Shown here: positions 45,900 to 57,600 of the stretch, one piece after another
Layout of the letters: every line of letters starts with the position of its first letter
How positions within the stretch are numbered: the first letter of the stretch is position 1
The notes under the pieces: generated by a model
What the model was told of the DNA's origin: nothing
The model's database searches: none
What the model saw: the letters and a program-made list of their open reading frames with translations, nothing else
Source of the DNA: Liolophura sinensis
Lineage: Eukaryota > Mollusca > Polyplacophora > Chitonida > Chitonidae
NCBI RefSeq assembly: GCF_032854445.1
Contig: NC_088302.1
Location: forward strand, 24,317,788-24,381,787
Length of the DNA stretch: 64,000 nucleotides
Direction: 5' to 3'
Program-made: the position numbers and the translations under genes

Positions 45900-46078
45900 A
45901 TGCCCGTTCACTAAATTGAAAATGATGCGCACATCGGTTTGTATCATGCCGGAAAGTTCGTCAGCGGCAAGTCAAAGGTACTGTGCTTTTCTCCATCTTT
46001 AAAACTAACCTCTATCGTAAAAGTGAAAATTCTTTAGTATAAAGTTAAACACCAAATGAAATAAAGAGAAATAAAAGA
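45900..46078 (+). mobile_element. SINE, variant A', diverged
   Basis: GGAAAGTTCGTCAGCGGCAA, CTTTTCTCCATC, TATCGTAAAAGTGAAAATTC, and AAACACCAAATGAAATAAAG match the copy at 32.14 kb in order. Sequence from about 45900 may be its degraded head. Confidence 0.68.
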
Positions 46079-47654
46079 CTAAGGGAACTCGGCCAATGAT
46101 GGGCTCAGACGTCGACTAAAACGAACTGGTACTGTACCATAGTTTCGTTAAAATTTTATATCAGAGGTACGGAAAGCTATAGATACGCATAGAAACTATA
46201 TTTTTCTGATGACGAATGATTTGTGATTTCTGGACGCCACGTATAGGCCTTTAACATGTTTCCAGTCTTTGAACAATCAAGAACAAGATAAGGGATCTAC
46301 TTCGCAGCAGTCCGACCAAAATTAATGGGGCGAAATCCCAAGCCGAAACTATAGCCATTAAAGTATGTCTGTACACGAAAATCCTCGAAAGTTCTGCTAT
46401 CAAGCGAGTCTAGCCGGGAAAGATCCAGTGTTTTGGTTATTGCCATATACACACGCGACAGAGTGGGAGCCCAGCGACACATTTATCAATGTAATTACGC
46501 ACAGCAACTGTGATCATTTGGCTATTTGCTCCTTCGTCCGAAACCAATTAGGCTGGGATAGAGGGGTGATTCGGTTATCTATAATTGATGTGTAAAGAGC
46601 GGTACTTTTAATCCGTGCCGTAGCTTGGCAGACGGATGGCCTGGAAGACTTGACCTTCAGCACGGAGTTAAGAACAAGGACCCCACGGTTGTATACATTC
46701 TATAATCGCAAAAACACGCACGTCATTTTACCAAATTATAATGCCAAAGGGTTGTAGCTGGCATTATGTGCTCGATTCTCGTATGAGATACACATGTAAG
46801 TTTAACAAATAATGGCCTCGATCGCGAAGGAGTTATAAATTCAACACAAAAGGGCCGATAATGGCGGAAGAGCGTGGGTAACATCAGAGAAGTAGATGAT
46901 CGAGAGTAATTCTTGTAAATAGTATACGGCTGATATCCGTAAAAAGAGTCCCAAACCTTAGTCCAAGTTTTATTAAGGTCGTTTATGTACAGATTTCGGG
47001 TTCTATCATCTTGCGATGTAGGAGGTGTTGTGAATGATGGGGTCATCTGCATTCTATATGTTATATGTTGGCAGGTGCAGAAAATTCCATCAGCTAGGAT
47101 AATTGCAGTTCCAAACAGTTCGCACATTTCTTTCACGAAGTATGCTTTCCATTTATTACATCACATAAAGACATTTCTACTTGTGTGCCTGGTCTGTGTT
47201 CAACTGTAGTATCAGATATCACATAACGGTGAACTACACATGTTCGTCTGAAGAGTACCTGAAGTTGCTGTGCAGGCCTGTAGCGGTTAGACTGGGAAAA
47301 GAAATAAATTGGTGCGTTAACGATACCGTTGTTCAGCGTCTTTGTTAACCATCAGGCACTGTAGACTTTAGTCCCTAATTGGGTAATATGATATTGGGAG
47401 GTTTTCGTTTTCCTATTATGAATCCCTGTATCTAGTTATCTGATAGCCACGAGAACATAATACTGTCGTAAAAACAGGAAAATCGTAATAAAGTTAGACA
47501 CTGATTGGGTAATCTAAGGGAGCCCCGGCTACTTCTTCCTAGCAGATGAGATGAGGAGAATGAAGCTCGCACTTCCTCTCATCCTCCTGATATTACGGGA
47601 GACACACACTCCGCACAGTATCTAGTATGCCTGCCAAAGTTTTAGCCAAATATG
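46079..47654. other. Unique non-coding sequence
   Basis: A 137-residue open frame on the minus strand (46723-47136) has mixed composition and no recognisable domain or splice-site framing. Otherwise nothing. Confidence 0.4.
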
Positions 47655-47825
47655 TGAAATAATATACTTATTTATTTACTTGATTGACGTTTTGCGGCGT
47701 TCTCTAGAATATTTCACTTATACGACCTTGTCCAGCATTGGGGTGGGGAAAACCGGGCAAAGTCCGGAGGAAACCTACGACCATCCATAGGTTGCTGACA
47801 GATCTTCCGATGTATAACCGGAGGT
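47655..47825 (-). mobile_element. SINE family A, truncated
   Basis: TTATTTACTTGATTGACGTT, TTGCGGCGTTCTCTAGAATA, TTCACTTATACGACCTTGTC, AAAACCGGGCAAAGTCCGG, CGACCATCCATAGGTTGC. The head is missing; moderately diverged. Confidence 0.87.
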
Positions 47826-48580
47826 GTAATATAATAAAATTTGATATAACAAAACCTTGTCAAGCACAGTGAATGTTTCATGTAAAACGGAAGCTGTTCA
47901 TCTATTAGGGTAAAACCCTCCACCAAAAGTTTACAAGTTTTATACTGTGTTGAAATTGTCATGCATTTTTAACAACTCTCTATAGTTAGCTGGCTGAATT
48001 CTGTGTCATCGGTCTGCATATTACGATGTAATAAAGACAGGTGCGTGGACTCAACTAAAGAGCGTAAACAAGAGCTGTATGTGCATCGTCCTTAAATGGC
48101 ATCGATGCTTACGAAAACACTGGCAACAAGTCTTGCTTACAGAGAGTACAGCATTCTTTTACTAGCTTACAAGCGGCTGGAAGGAATTGTAAGGACATTG
48201 CCTATACGATCTGTTTGACCTCGCCATTTTGACATAAGTCCAGAAATTTAATCTTTCTTTCAAAACAAAATATTTGAAGCTGGATGCTAACAATTGGCTG
48301 AAATTGTACTACCGTAAAATATATTGAAGTCAAAATTTTATTGATTTAATGCATATAATGTTTGGAGCTTAATTTGAAATACAGACTTAGCACAAAGTTC
48401 GCAACCGCTGTCTGAAACGAGACTTTAGACAGCCATTGTCCTAGTAAATTTTCCTTCAGCTGACCCTGGTTCATTTTAGTTTTTAGAGAGTTGTAGTATG
48501 GATTTATAATATTTGAATAACAATATTGTTCAACGACCTAATGTACATCAGATTCTTTGTGTTCTTCTATACCCTTTCAA
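47826..48580. other. Unique non-coding sequence
   Basis: No feature recognised. Confidence 0.45.
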
Positions 48581-48655
48581 GGTTCATATTATTGTAATAT
48601 TATGTTACATGGTTCATATCATTATAATATTATACTATAAGGTTCATATAATTCG
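48581..48655. repeat. Short AT-rich tandem repeat, ~30 bp x 2.5
   Basis: GGTTCATATTATTGTAATAT, GGTTCATATCATTATAATAT and GGTTCATATAATTCG head three successive copies. Confidence 0.8.
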
Positions 48656-48892
48656 AAACAAAAGCCCTCCTAATGAAAGCATGACAGTTTAAACACTTCA
48701 GCCTCACTGGATACTGTACAGGACAGCATTTGTGATTCCCATCGCGAAAACATCTCCAGTCTTCCTCACGTCATGGATGTTCTATATAAATGCACCAAAA
48801 CGATCCAAACTCAGAGAAGAATACATAACTTGTTTAAGTCAATACCATCGTCAATTCGTTGCCTTCTCCGCAACCTAGCGGACCTTGACCAA

Positions 48893-49046
48893 TACAATCA
48901 CGTGTTCGAACCAGGCTCTCGCTGATTTGGCTGAAATCAGAAAGTGTGTTAGACATGTTTGGCGGAATTCTCCAGACTCTGTCTGCCTTTTCCCACACAA
49001 CTGAAAGGTTCTAAAGAACGGCGTAAACACCAGTGTAATATATAAA
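48893..49046 (+). mobile_element. Diverged tRNA-derived SINE remnant
   Basis: B-box-like CGTGTTCGAACCAGG, then GGCGGAATTCTCCAGACTCT, GTCTGCCTTTTCCCACACAA, and ACGGCGTAAACACCAGTGTA, which keep the order head - core - GGCGTAAAACACC of family A with heavy decay. Confidence 0.55.
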
Positions 49047-51339
49047 CTACGATGTACAAAGTGGTTGTTTCAAACCACAAACATGCATATACGATTCGTG
49101 AATCTACTGACAACCTGTCATTTAGAACTACTGATTAATTTGCGTATTAAGTTGTCACAAGGACATCAGCTGTCTAAAAACGTCTCCAACACAACCTGAA
49201 GACTAAAACGTGAACTGTATATGACAGTGACAGGATTCTAATTACTATGTAAAATATATAACTTTAAATGATAAGCGCTATTTTGATGACGGAGCAAAGC
49301 ATGGTTACAGCAGGGTAACGTGGAAAATTACTCTAAGTCATGAAACGATCTATAATTTCCCCACCAAACCCGTTTTTGACTTAAATTAAAACTTAAAACG
49401 TGATTTAAACGCTTACTTTTCAGGCAATAGGGAACGTTTATCAAAATTTGAAACTCCCTAGACATGGGTTGCGTATTATATCCAAGTTTTAAATTTTGAC
49501 TGAAGTCAAAAGTCGCTTTTGTTGAGTGCTTTAAATTAATCGCCGGTGTTTGTCAGTCAGACTTTGTCCGTGTCCACTTGTGAATAATCTGGCCACGAAC
49601 CCTCTACCTGGCTTGAATCTGGTCTCTAACAGTTATACCGCCTTACAGCCATTATTGATAAGTTCCCTAAGGAATGGAGGTGGTAAGGTAATCTGCTGTT
49701 ACCTTCCTCTTCAGACGGCCACCTGCTACCCTGCAATATACTTTATGTGTACCTCCGATTCTTGCTCACCTGCTCTTCTGTTTAAATCACGCACAAATGA
49801 CACATGTCTTATAGCATGTAACATATATTATATATCTATATACAGTTAGCTTTATTTCGGGATGAAGTTCTCAGAAAGCAGTTGAGTAAAGGCCATTCCA
49901 GATTCATTAAGGGGCATCTGAAATTTGCTGCAGAGTGAAAACCCAATGGAATACATAACAATTGATCTTCTCCATATATAATTTTAACTGAGCAATCCTT
50001 TGCTTGCTGCAAAAGAAATCCCCATGCTCAGTGATTTGTCTGTTTTTGCATTTGCTGTTTTTTTTTGGGAGTGCGATTTAACCGCTGCATGTCGTACCTA
50101 AGCTAAGGTAATGAAGGGTAGCTTCCAGCCTGTTAACGAGGATGCGATTGCATCGATAATACGTATCAATAACTGTCAGTCATTGGGCTCCTTCAATGGC
50201 TTTTCACTGCAATGGCCCGCGTAGTCTTTCCGGTCCTATAGCCTTTATTGGCAAGAATTTTTGCCTTTCAGCCCTTTCTTTCGAATGTGGATATATCGGG
50301 TTGAAAGAAAAAAATCTCAGTACGGCGTAGAATCAGAGGCGCTGTGTATAGTGATGGATGGTTGTTGTTGCTGCGTTCTCCATTGATCGTGCACCATGCA
50401 TCAGGGTGGGATGCTCAAAAACATACAGCTGTATTGATTTGATATAATTGCTTACTGTGGGATTCCCCTGTAGTGAGGGAGCAAGGCTTGCTGCTAGGCC
50501 CTACTCTCTCACCAACGGCCATTAAGTGTGATGTAAACAGGTTAAACAAAAGTAGCCCTGAAATGGCACCGATATCAATCGACCACGCGAACCGTTAACA
50601 TCTGTGGTGGACGGTTTCTAGATACAAGATCTCGGTGTAAACTGACGTGGCGTGACTTGAGAAGGCATACTGGTATGAACCCTTGATTAGATGACAGATT
50701 TGAAAAGGTTATAGCAATATCTAAAGATAGGTTGGAATGAAGTTAAACTAGATGGTTAATAAGACGCCAGGAACCATATATATCAAGCATCTTCAAACAC
50801 AAAACTTCAAACAAAGTTACTGTTAAAACGTTTTGCCCTATGAAATCTAATATTTGTACATTGATTCTTTATTTCAGAACAATGCACCAACCAAAATTTG
50901 AGTTCTTTCTTGTTTTAAGTTGGCTCTTTTAGCCTTGCAATATATGACTTAAGCCTTAAGCTGCTTCATAAATACGGGCACTGGTAGAGGTTTTGAAGGA
51001 AATAGGAGCTGTAGAAGTAAGAACATGTAATGATGTGGTGATACTGGATCAGTACAGTTTGCGGTTCGTATATTTACGGTGGCGGAATGGTGTGCTAAAC
51101 TGATTACTGTCCTTCGCTTCATAACTTGTGCGATAAACCGATGGTTCCTTTACAAACGTGATTCCAAAAACTGCAAAAGCAATTTCACGTCAGGCGAAAG
51201 TGAAAGAAAATGAAAGTTAGACAGATTCTCGAAAGGTATGAGGTTAGTTGAAGCGAAAGCAATTTGCGCTGGGCCGGGTGGCAGGAAATCTAAATGAGTT
51301 AAGAGATAGAAATTTGTTCCGGTCCAAACAGGTTAGTTG
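49047..51339. other. Unique non-coding sequence
   Basis: No gene, SINE or array recognised. A 99-residue open frame at 49550-49849 has no family resemblance. Confidence 0.45.
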
Positions 51340-51990
51340 ACAACAAGCTTTATTAAGCTGGAGTTGTCAGTTTCAAGATGGGTAGGAGTACAATATAAGC
51401 TTGATGACAAGCGTTGGCTTTGACAGGCAAAAAATTCAGGTTTGATGACGAGCAGAACAGATCAGATTGATGATGCGGAAAAACTTTTTCGTCGGAAGAC
51501 AAGCCAAACATAAGAGTATAAGAACAACCTAAAGATGTGAAGTTGACAAGCAGAATATATAGGTGTGATAACAAGAAGAAGAGAACAGATCCATTACAAG
51601 AAGAAAATGTACTTTTATAACAAACAGAAGAAAACAGACCCATTACAAGCAGAAAATGTACTTTCGATAACAAGCAGAAAAGAACAGATCCATTACAAGC
51701 AGAAAATATACTTTCGATAACAAGCAGAAAAGAACAGATCCATTATAAGCAGAAAATGTACGCTTCGTAATAGTCAGAAAAGACCAGATCCATTACAAGC
51801 AGAACATGTACATTAGCAGCAGAAGACTTAAGTTTGATGATAAGTGAATACGTGGGTTTATAATGTTTGACAAACGATGTTATGAGTAAGCACCACATGT
51901 GCTTGATGTCATGCAGCAAAGCACAAACTATTTCTAGGGAAAAGTTGATGAGTTTGATGATAAGTAGGTGTGAACTTGATAACAGTCAGA
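51340..51990. repeat. ~50-bp minisatellite with degenerate edges
   Basis: The core at 51544-51830 has five to six units: TTACAAGCAGAAAATGTACT, TTCGATAACAAGCAGAAAAG, AACAGATCCA. TTACAAG-type starts at 51594, 51643, 51693, 51743 and 51793 give spacings of 49, 50, 50 and 50. Flanks on both sides carry looser relatives (GATGACGAGCAGAACAGATC at 51444; GTTTGATGATAAGTGAATAC at 51832; GTTTGATGATAAGTAGGTGT at 51953). Weak traces at 52315-52480 may extend it. Confidence 0.9.
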
Positions 51991-54264
51991 CGTTTTACGG
52001 GATTTTAATCTTCATTAACACAAAATATCATGTGAGATACGTATTTCGTTCATTTACCGGTTGTATAAATAATTAGAATGTGGGTAGTTTTCTTTACGTT
52101 TAAACAGATAATGCAGAATCGTCCAAGTTAAAGTCCAGCCTCCCCCCCCCCCCAAAAAGAAAGCAACTTCAAGGAATTTTTGTATAAACGAACATCAGTA
52201 AGTAACTGCAATTAACGATCAAAGTTTTTGTGCCGCTAGACACTTTAAGTTTATACCTGTTTTATTTGTTTAAGGCGGGGTTTACCTCATTTGACATGTT
52301 ATTTATGGCGAACATAACAAGAGATTATCGAGTCGCATAATATGCTAGATGAAGAGCATAGTAAGAGAACATTAAACTTTGATGCCAAGAAGAGCACTGG
52401 AATTTTATGACGGAATGTTTGAGTTATGTAACAAGAAGTGGATGAAACATTGATAAGGAAAGTTTGAGGTTCGAGCACATGATGCATCATGATCATATGA
52501 TCGTATGAGTTACAGGATAGCAAACGGGGAGCTTAATGTAAAATGTTATACAGGATGTCATCACTTGCTCGAATACTTCCGTATGAAATAAGGCTTTGTG
52601 GAAAACATGATGGTATGTCTTATGGGCAAGGGCTACTTTGTGAATATTACATGACCTCATAAAGTGTGCTTTGGGCGTTCCGTCGGTAGTCGGTGGTCCG
52701 AAGAAGGGCTTAGAGAACGAGGGTTCGCAGAAATAATTAATGGAACCTATGGATTTATTAGGGCGTCATACCGACTCGTCGCTTGGTGGCTCTGCGGTCA
52801 CCATCAGCAAGGTAATATCTTTGTATAATGCGTCGCTGGTAGAAATGTAAAGCCGTATGTTTATGGCAATGGCTTGGTGACAGCTTTAACCGGACGGCCG
52901 ACTGCGGCCATTAGTGAATTATTCACGATGCGTTGGGTACTTATCACTAGCCAGCTAAACCCACCTTAACTTGCTGCAGCGAACACGACCGACACAATCC
53001 GTGATGTCACTATATTTTTTATTGCCGGACAGATTGGAATAAACTTACAGTTTGGTCTGTAGACACCGCCTGAACGGTTCTGGGGAGAGCATAATTCAGA
53101 GTCTGTAGGTCTTGGATAGCTTTTTCACAAAGAGAACGAGCATGCCTTTCTGTTGTGCTATTTACAGTATTGAAGTTATATGTCTCAAACCTTCTACCAA
53201 CCCATCCGACCCCACTCACTGCCTAAAATCAGTAATAATTAAGTTTAAATAAGAACAAGCGGCGGAACCGGTGCTGCATCAGCGCCTCCAGTCGGCCAGC
53301 CAACATAGGACCGTCTTAAGGGGGAACAGAGATAGTATTTGAAAAAATTTGATCAACGCACGTAATCTATTACAATTAACAGATTTTCAACAGTTCATTC
53401 CATGACACCATACAACAAATATACACAAGGATAACAGACGTGCCAGCGGCTGTAGTACAACCTGTTCGACGTAAAGTTCCCACATTTGTCACAATTCGAA
53501 ACCTCGAGGTAAATCAATGAAAATTCAGAAGCAGGCCTGTGGTGAGTCCGCATAACCTACGGATGCTGCTTAGGCTTGATTGTCAGACTGCTACACGTTC
53601 TGCAGACACAGAGCCACTATGTGGGTTGTAATACGCACAATGTATAAGGCAGTAGCAGTACTTCTCTTTCGGGCGTAAAATCACTCTCTCTATATATGTA
53701 CTACGTAAAGTGTAGGAAGCCTGCTTATACCATATAGGCCTCCATCATAGGTGTTATATTATGTACTGCAGGTATCTATATGTATATATATTGACATATA
53801 CCTCACCTGACAATGGTCAGCCCGTTTCACCACTTGCTAATCCATTTCTCGGCAAACGTCATTATTTAGTATGGTGATAAAGCACAACAATAATATCATC
53901 ATTTCAGTTGATCACAACATATTTTTTGTAACATACCGTTCTATATTGTAATTCCCACCTTGGAGAATTAAAGTTTCAAATAACCATCCCTCAAAACGTA
54001 TGAATTTAACCCGTTTACTGCCGATACGGGGGAACCCATCACACAAGAATACACATACCCGCATGAGGAGCATAGAATTTTCTCGTCGGAATGCAAATAT
54101 CGAAGCAAAATAATGATGGCATTCATGTAGGGTCATGACAATGCTATCCCCACAACTCTCTCTCACACAATTCTCCTCAACTGTTACAATTCCAAACATA
54201 TTGTCCACGAAAATGTCTTGCTCGTCAGCTAGTTTTGCCGTTGCCACATTTTCACGTGGTAATG
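51991..54264. other. Non-coding sequence; may include the 3' UTR of the KCTD gene
   Basis: Contains a run of 12 C at 52142-52153. The KCTD gene (minus strand) ends at 54265, so its 3' UTR lies here. AATAAA on the minus strand occurs near 53016, but no nearer clear polyadenylation signal was noted. A 130-residue open frame (53912-54304, minus) overlaps the gene's last codons in another frame and is probably chance. Confidence 0.4.
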
Positions 54265-55047
54265 TTATCGTCTCACGAACACGAATTCGTTGTAGTGTTG
54301 CCACTTTGCCTCTTCGGTGTCCATCCCCGGTTTAAGTTCCCCGGCATTGTTTGTTCCTGAGCCGCAGGAGGCCACAAGCCGGAATCCTTCGTCGGCCAGC
54401 ATGTCAAAGGCTTGCTCCAAAAAGTTGTGTTTCAAGAAGTACCTGTTGGTGTAGCGGTCTTCCACACCTCTGTCGGGGTCACGGCTTTCGTTAAGCGTAT
54501 CCTTAAACACGTCTTTACACAAGGACACTCTGCCACAGACGATGATTCGGCTGAGTTTGCGAAACTTCACGTCCGCCAATCCATCTCGACCAAAGGCAAA
54601 CGTTCCCCGATAGCCCACAGTAATACAGCCGGGCGTTTTCCCAGATTCCTCTACCGTACAGTGACTGTTTGTGGCCGGCCGGACGTGTGGAATTGGTATA
54701 GCGGACTTGGCATAGTGATGAGAGGCGATGGATTTTACCATGTTAGGTAGACGGTAATACTCCGCCTCTTGCTTTAGCCGTTCCTTCTCGTGGAAATTTT
54801 CGGGCAATACTAGTTTGAGATTGCGAAGATAATCTAGCACATACCGAAACAACACGCCATCTCTGTCGATATAGTACTTGCCTTTTGAGTCCCGTATCGT
54901 CAACGACTTATTTTTACCTGTGAAAATTTCCGCCAACAGGCAGTCTGTCTCCTTTGTGAGAGTGGACAGCGAGGTTGTATAGAAAACACCCCCCACATTC
55001 AGTTCCACAATTGACGGGAAGTCGTCCGACGTTTGGTCGTCCGACAT
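54265..55047 (-). CDS. KCTD8/12/16-type BTB/T1 and H1 domain protein
   Basis: In vertebrates, KCTD8, KCTD12 and KCTD16 form pentamers on the C-terminal tail of GABA-B receptor subunit 2 and set the kinetics of G-protein signalling. This 260-residue product has both hallmarks. The BTB/T1 domain (about residues 12-108) includes VELNVGG (14-20), DRDGVLFRYVLDYLRN (61-76) and EAEYYRLPNM (94-103). The H1 domain (about 142-259) includes ITVGYRGTFAFGRD (142-155), FRKLSRIIVCGRVSL (162-176), LNESRDPDR (185-193), RYTNRYFLKHNFLEQAFD (198-215) and ends NEFVFVRR. T1 tetramer/pentamer contact and GABA-B binding lie in the first domain; the second modulates Gbeta-gamma. The frame has no intron and stops with TAA at 54265, as in short KCTD12-like members. 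Start chosen at the first in-frame ATG, with A at -3. Whether it is orthologous to one vertebrate paralogue or ancestral to all three cannot be told here. GABA-B function in this animal is inferred. Confidence 0.95.
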   Translation of the reverse strand: MSDDQTSDDFPSIVELNVGGVFYTTSLSTLTKETDCLLAEIFTGKNKSLTIRDSKGKYYIDRDGVLFRYVLDYLRNLKLVLPENFHEKERLKQEAEYYRLPNMVKSIASHHYAKSAIPIPHVRPATNSHCTVEESGKTPGCITVGYRGTFAFGRDGLADVKFRKLSRIIVCGRVSLCKDVFKDTLNESRDPDRGVEDRYTNRYFLKHNFLEQAFDMLADEGFRLVASCGSGTNNAGELKPGMDTEEAKWQHYNEFVFVRR

Positions 55048-55105
55048 TGTACACCGTATGAGAGTTCCGACGATACTGTGTAGATAGAGGTCAGCGTTCG
55101 GTCAC

Positions 55106-55150
55106 CTACAGAGAAACACTAACGTCCCCGTGCTTGGGTTTCTCGACCAT
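55106..55150 (-). promoter_or_regulatory. Candidate 3' splice site or upstream ORF before the KCTD start
   Basis: Reading towards the KCTD ATG, the minus strand carries GTGTTTCTCTGTAG followed by GTGACC, a pyrimidine tract plus TAG that resembles a splice acceptor 58 bases before the ATG. If instead the region is transcribed without splicing, ATG at 55150 opens a 14-codon upstream ORF that ends at that same TAG (55106-55108). The two readings have opposite consequences: a 5' UTR intron, or translational dampening. Sequence alone does not decide. Confidence 0.35.
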
Positions 55151-55214
55151 GCACCGCCAGTCCCAAACTGGCGTTATTCCGCGCGGTAATGATCCCAAAG
55201 TCAAACCCTATCGG

Positions 55215-55221
55215 CTTTATA
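55215..55221 (-). promoter_or_regulatory. Weak TATA-like site upstream of KCTD
   Basis: TATAAAG on the minus strand, about 170 bases before the start codon. A hairpin-forming CGCCAGT/ACTGGCG pair (55155-55173) lies between. This could be a core promoter only if there is no 5' UTR intron. Confidence 0.2.
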
Positions 55222-56164
55222 CATCGGTACTAGCTGGCTGCGGCAAACACGTAGAAACGTTGTAACTAATGATACTTGTCCTTACTCCGGAATATCAGAG
55301 AGTATTGATCGCTGCGGACGTCCAACATACCATCTCATAACAGTGAGTGCATACTGCTGGAAACACGGGGGGTAATACTGGGGAGGTGGGGGGTGATTCT
55401 CGATCACATGAGACTTCGGTGCTCACACCAGGGCTCCATGATATACCGTCAGCTGCAGAACCGAACTGCCTTCTGGAGCCTTTGCGGAGCTGCCTCCGGA
55501 AGACATGAAGCCGACCACGCCCCCTTTTCATATATTACGGCTGGCGAGCGGTGTTGTGAGAGTTTCATTGGTGAACGCGGTGGACTAGTACCGGTATACA
55601 CAGAAGCTTCCATTATCTCGACCGAGGGGACGGGCTCGCATATAGGGGGAGGGTGATTGCGTACTGGAGCCCCCACCGTAATGACAAACGGAGTGGTATA
55701 AGCCGGTGTTACGTGGCCGGAATAGACTTCCAGGTGAACACTGAAATGCGCTAGCCCGGCATCCTGACACCAGGCGAGCCGTGATAACTGACAACCGATG
55801 CGGCTGAGGGAATTACCTCGCCAACTGCCTGCAACTGATTAAAGTTATAGGCCTGCTGCAGCCGTAGCATGCACGCTGTTGTGACTTGCAATTGCAATAT
55901 AGTCAGGGGACCACGCCGAATTTCGACCCAGCGTTAATTATGTTATGTGCAGACGAGGGTTGCGCTCGGAGAATCGGCTAGACGATCCTCATTACATAGA
56001 GTTGGTCCCTACATGCAGGAGCCGCGGAAAGAATGCCAGAACGTACCGTTGCCGGCCTGTTATCACGTCACGTATTGGTGACACTAATAACTGTGCATAT
56101 ATTGTACCGCTGGCAAATGCAGCTTACAACAAACGCTACAATGCTTTTTATGCGTGTCTCATCA
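55222..56164. other. Upstream region of the KCTD gene, no feature recognised
   Basis: Locally G/C-richer than the rest (55380-55680), with G-rich and C-rich runs. It may hold a promoter or 5' exon of KCTD, but no specific site can be named. Overlapping open frames up to 127 residues run on both strands without domains. Confidence 0.4.
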
Positions 56165-56167
56165 ACA

Positions 56168-56428
56168 CTCGCAGGCTTTCGTGGCCGTGGTGGATAGCGC
56201 GCCAGCGCGTCGCAATGACCCAGGAGCCTCTCAGCAATGCTGTCGCTGTGAGTTCAAGCCCTGCTCATGCTTGCTTCCTCTCTGGTCGTACGTGGGTAGG
56301 TCTTGCAGCAATCTGCGGATGGTCGTGAGTCTCTTCTGGGTTCTGACCAGTTTTCTCCCACCATAATGCTGGCCGCTGTCGTATAAGTGAACTATTCTTG
56401 AGTGCGGCGTAAAACACCAATCAAATCT
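56168..56428 (+). mobile_element. SINE family A, near full length
   Basis: TCGTGGCCGTGGTGGATAGC, GCGCCAGCGCGTCGCAATGA, CCCAGGAGCCTCTCAGCAAT, GTGAGTTCAAGCCC (B box region), CATAATGCTGGCCGCTGTCG, TATAAGTGAACTATTCTTGA and AAAACACCAATCAAATC. The A box is degraded. The tail is short, without the usual AAAT run. It lies about 1.1 kb upstream of KCTD in the opposite orientation. Confidence 0.93.
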
Positions 56429-56789
56429 TATCATATCTTTTACTAACACCATAAACAGTATCACCAGCTACACACCACTATATTTGCATGTGTAACTCCC
56501 CGTTTACCAAGAATAAATCAAATTATATCAACTTTTGGGAAGCAATAAGAGATTGTATACTGCAAATTGAGATTAATATATGTAGATATCTGTAAATATA
56601 CAACTGTTTTGGAGGCTTTTATGAAATCATCGACACTTTGCGGCATAAGGTGTCTGAAAGATGTTATTTTAAAATTTTGGAAAGCATGAAATTACACTTA
56701 AAGATTTTACGGAAATTATCAAGAAAATAGCAGATTTAAATATACATAAAACGTTGAGTAACGTGGATGAATACACTTTAAATTCTATT

Positions 56790-57440
56790 TCCAGCCTTAC
56801 GTGACGAAGTGAGTCTAAGGTAGCTATGGTGTTTTGGTAACTATGGTGTTTGGATAGAAATAGTGTTTTGGGACGAATGGTATTTGAACGGGAATGATGT
56901 TTAAATAGGTATGGTGTTTACATTGATGGGAATGATGTTTGGATAGAAGTCGTGTTTTCTATCACCCCAAAACTCAGCCCATATTCTCTACTAATACAGA
57001 CTAACATCGTATAGGTGATATAATTCACCAGTAATTAGTCGTTAACAGGACACCAGCTATGTGTGTACGATTTACCTGTGGTGTTTGTCCCGATTTACTG
57101 TTTGTCCAAATAGGCATTACTGTGTGTTTCCGTCACGACTTACTGTACTTGTACTTCGCCATTAAAGAGGTGTCTTGCACGCCATTTATCATGCGTCAAT
57201 TTGTAGATTTACCGTGCTCCTCAGGGTTTAAAAGATATGTTCCTTTCAACTGTTTTACATGTGTGTCCTCCACACATTACCAGATGTATTGTGTATAATT
57301 TTCTGTGTGCTTACCTCATAATGTACTTCGATTTACCCTATGTTTTCGCTATGGTTCATAGTATATGTTTATTACTACCTATCCTATAAGTTCCTCGCGA
57401 TTTACTCTGTGGATTCTCACGATTTACCTATGCGTTTGTC
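56790..57440. repeat. Two weak, degenerate short-period repeats
   Basis: 56820-56960 repeats TATGGTGTTTGGATAGAA-like words every 20-25 bases. 57060-57440 repeats CGATTTAC(C/T) at 57067, 57091, 57332, 57399 and 57420, with related CGACTTACTG and AGATTTACCG, usually before a GT-rich stretch. Both are well decayed. Confidence 0.5.
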
Positions 57441-57456
57441 ACAATTTCAAAGGCTG

Positions 57457-57502
57457 CTGGATCAGTATGCTGCGCTAGGACACTAACCCCTAAGCCACAC
57501 CC
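57457..57502 (-). mobile_element. SINE family A head fragment
   Basis: Minus strand GTGTGGCTTAGGGGTTAGTG, then TCCTAGCGCAGCATACTGAT and CCAGCAG, parallels GTGGCTCAGTTGGTTAGCGC, GCTAGCGCAGCGTAATGACC, CAGGAG of full copies. Only about 46 bases. Confidence 0.6.
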
Positions 57503-57600
57503 CCACCTCTTACTCGACTTTGTGTTTATTTTCTGTCTCAGTACAACACCATTCTCCTCTTTCTATATCACGGGTGATATACTACTATGACGGCAGCTCA

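Noticed and set aside
46723-47136. 137-residue minus-strand open frame as a possible gene
   Set aside because: No recognisable domain, no start context or neighbouring exons. Length is unremarkable for AT-balanced non-coding DNA of this size.
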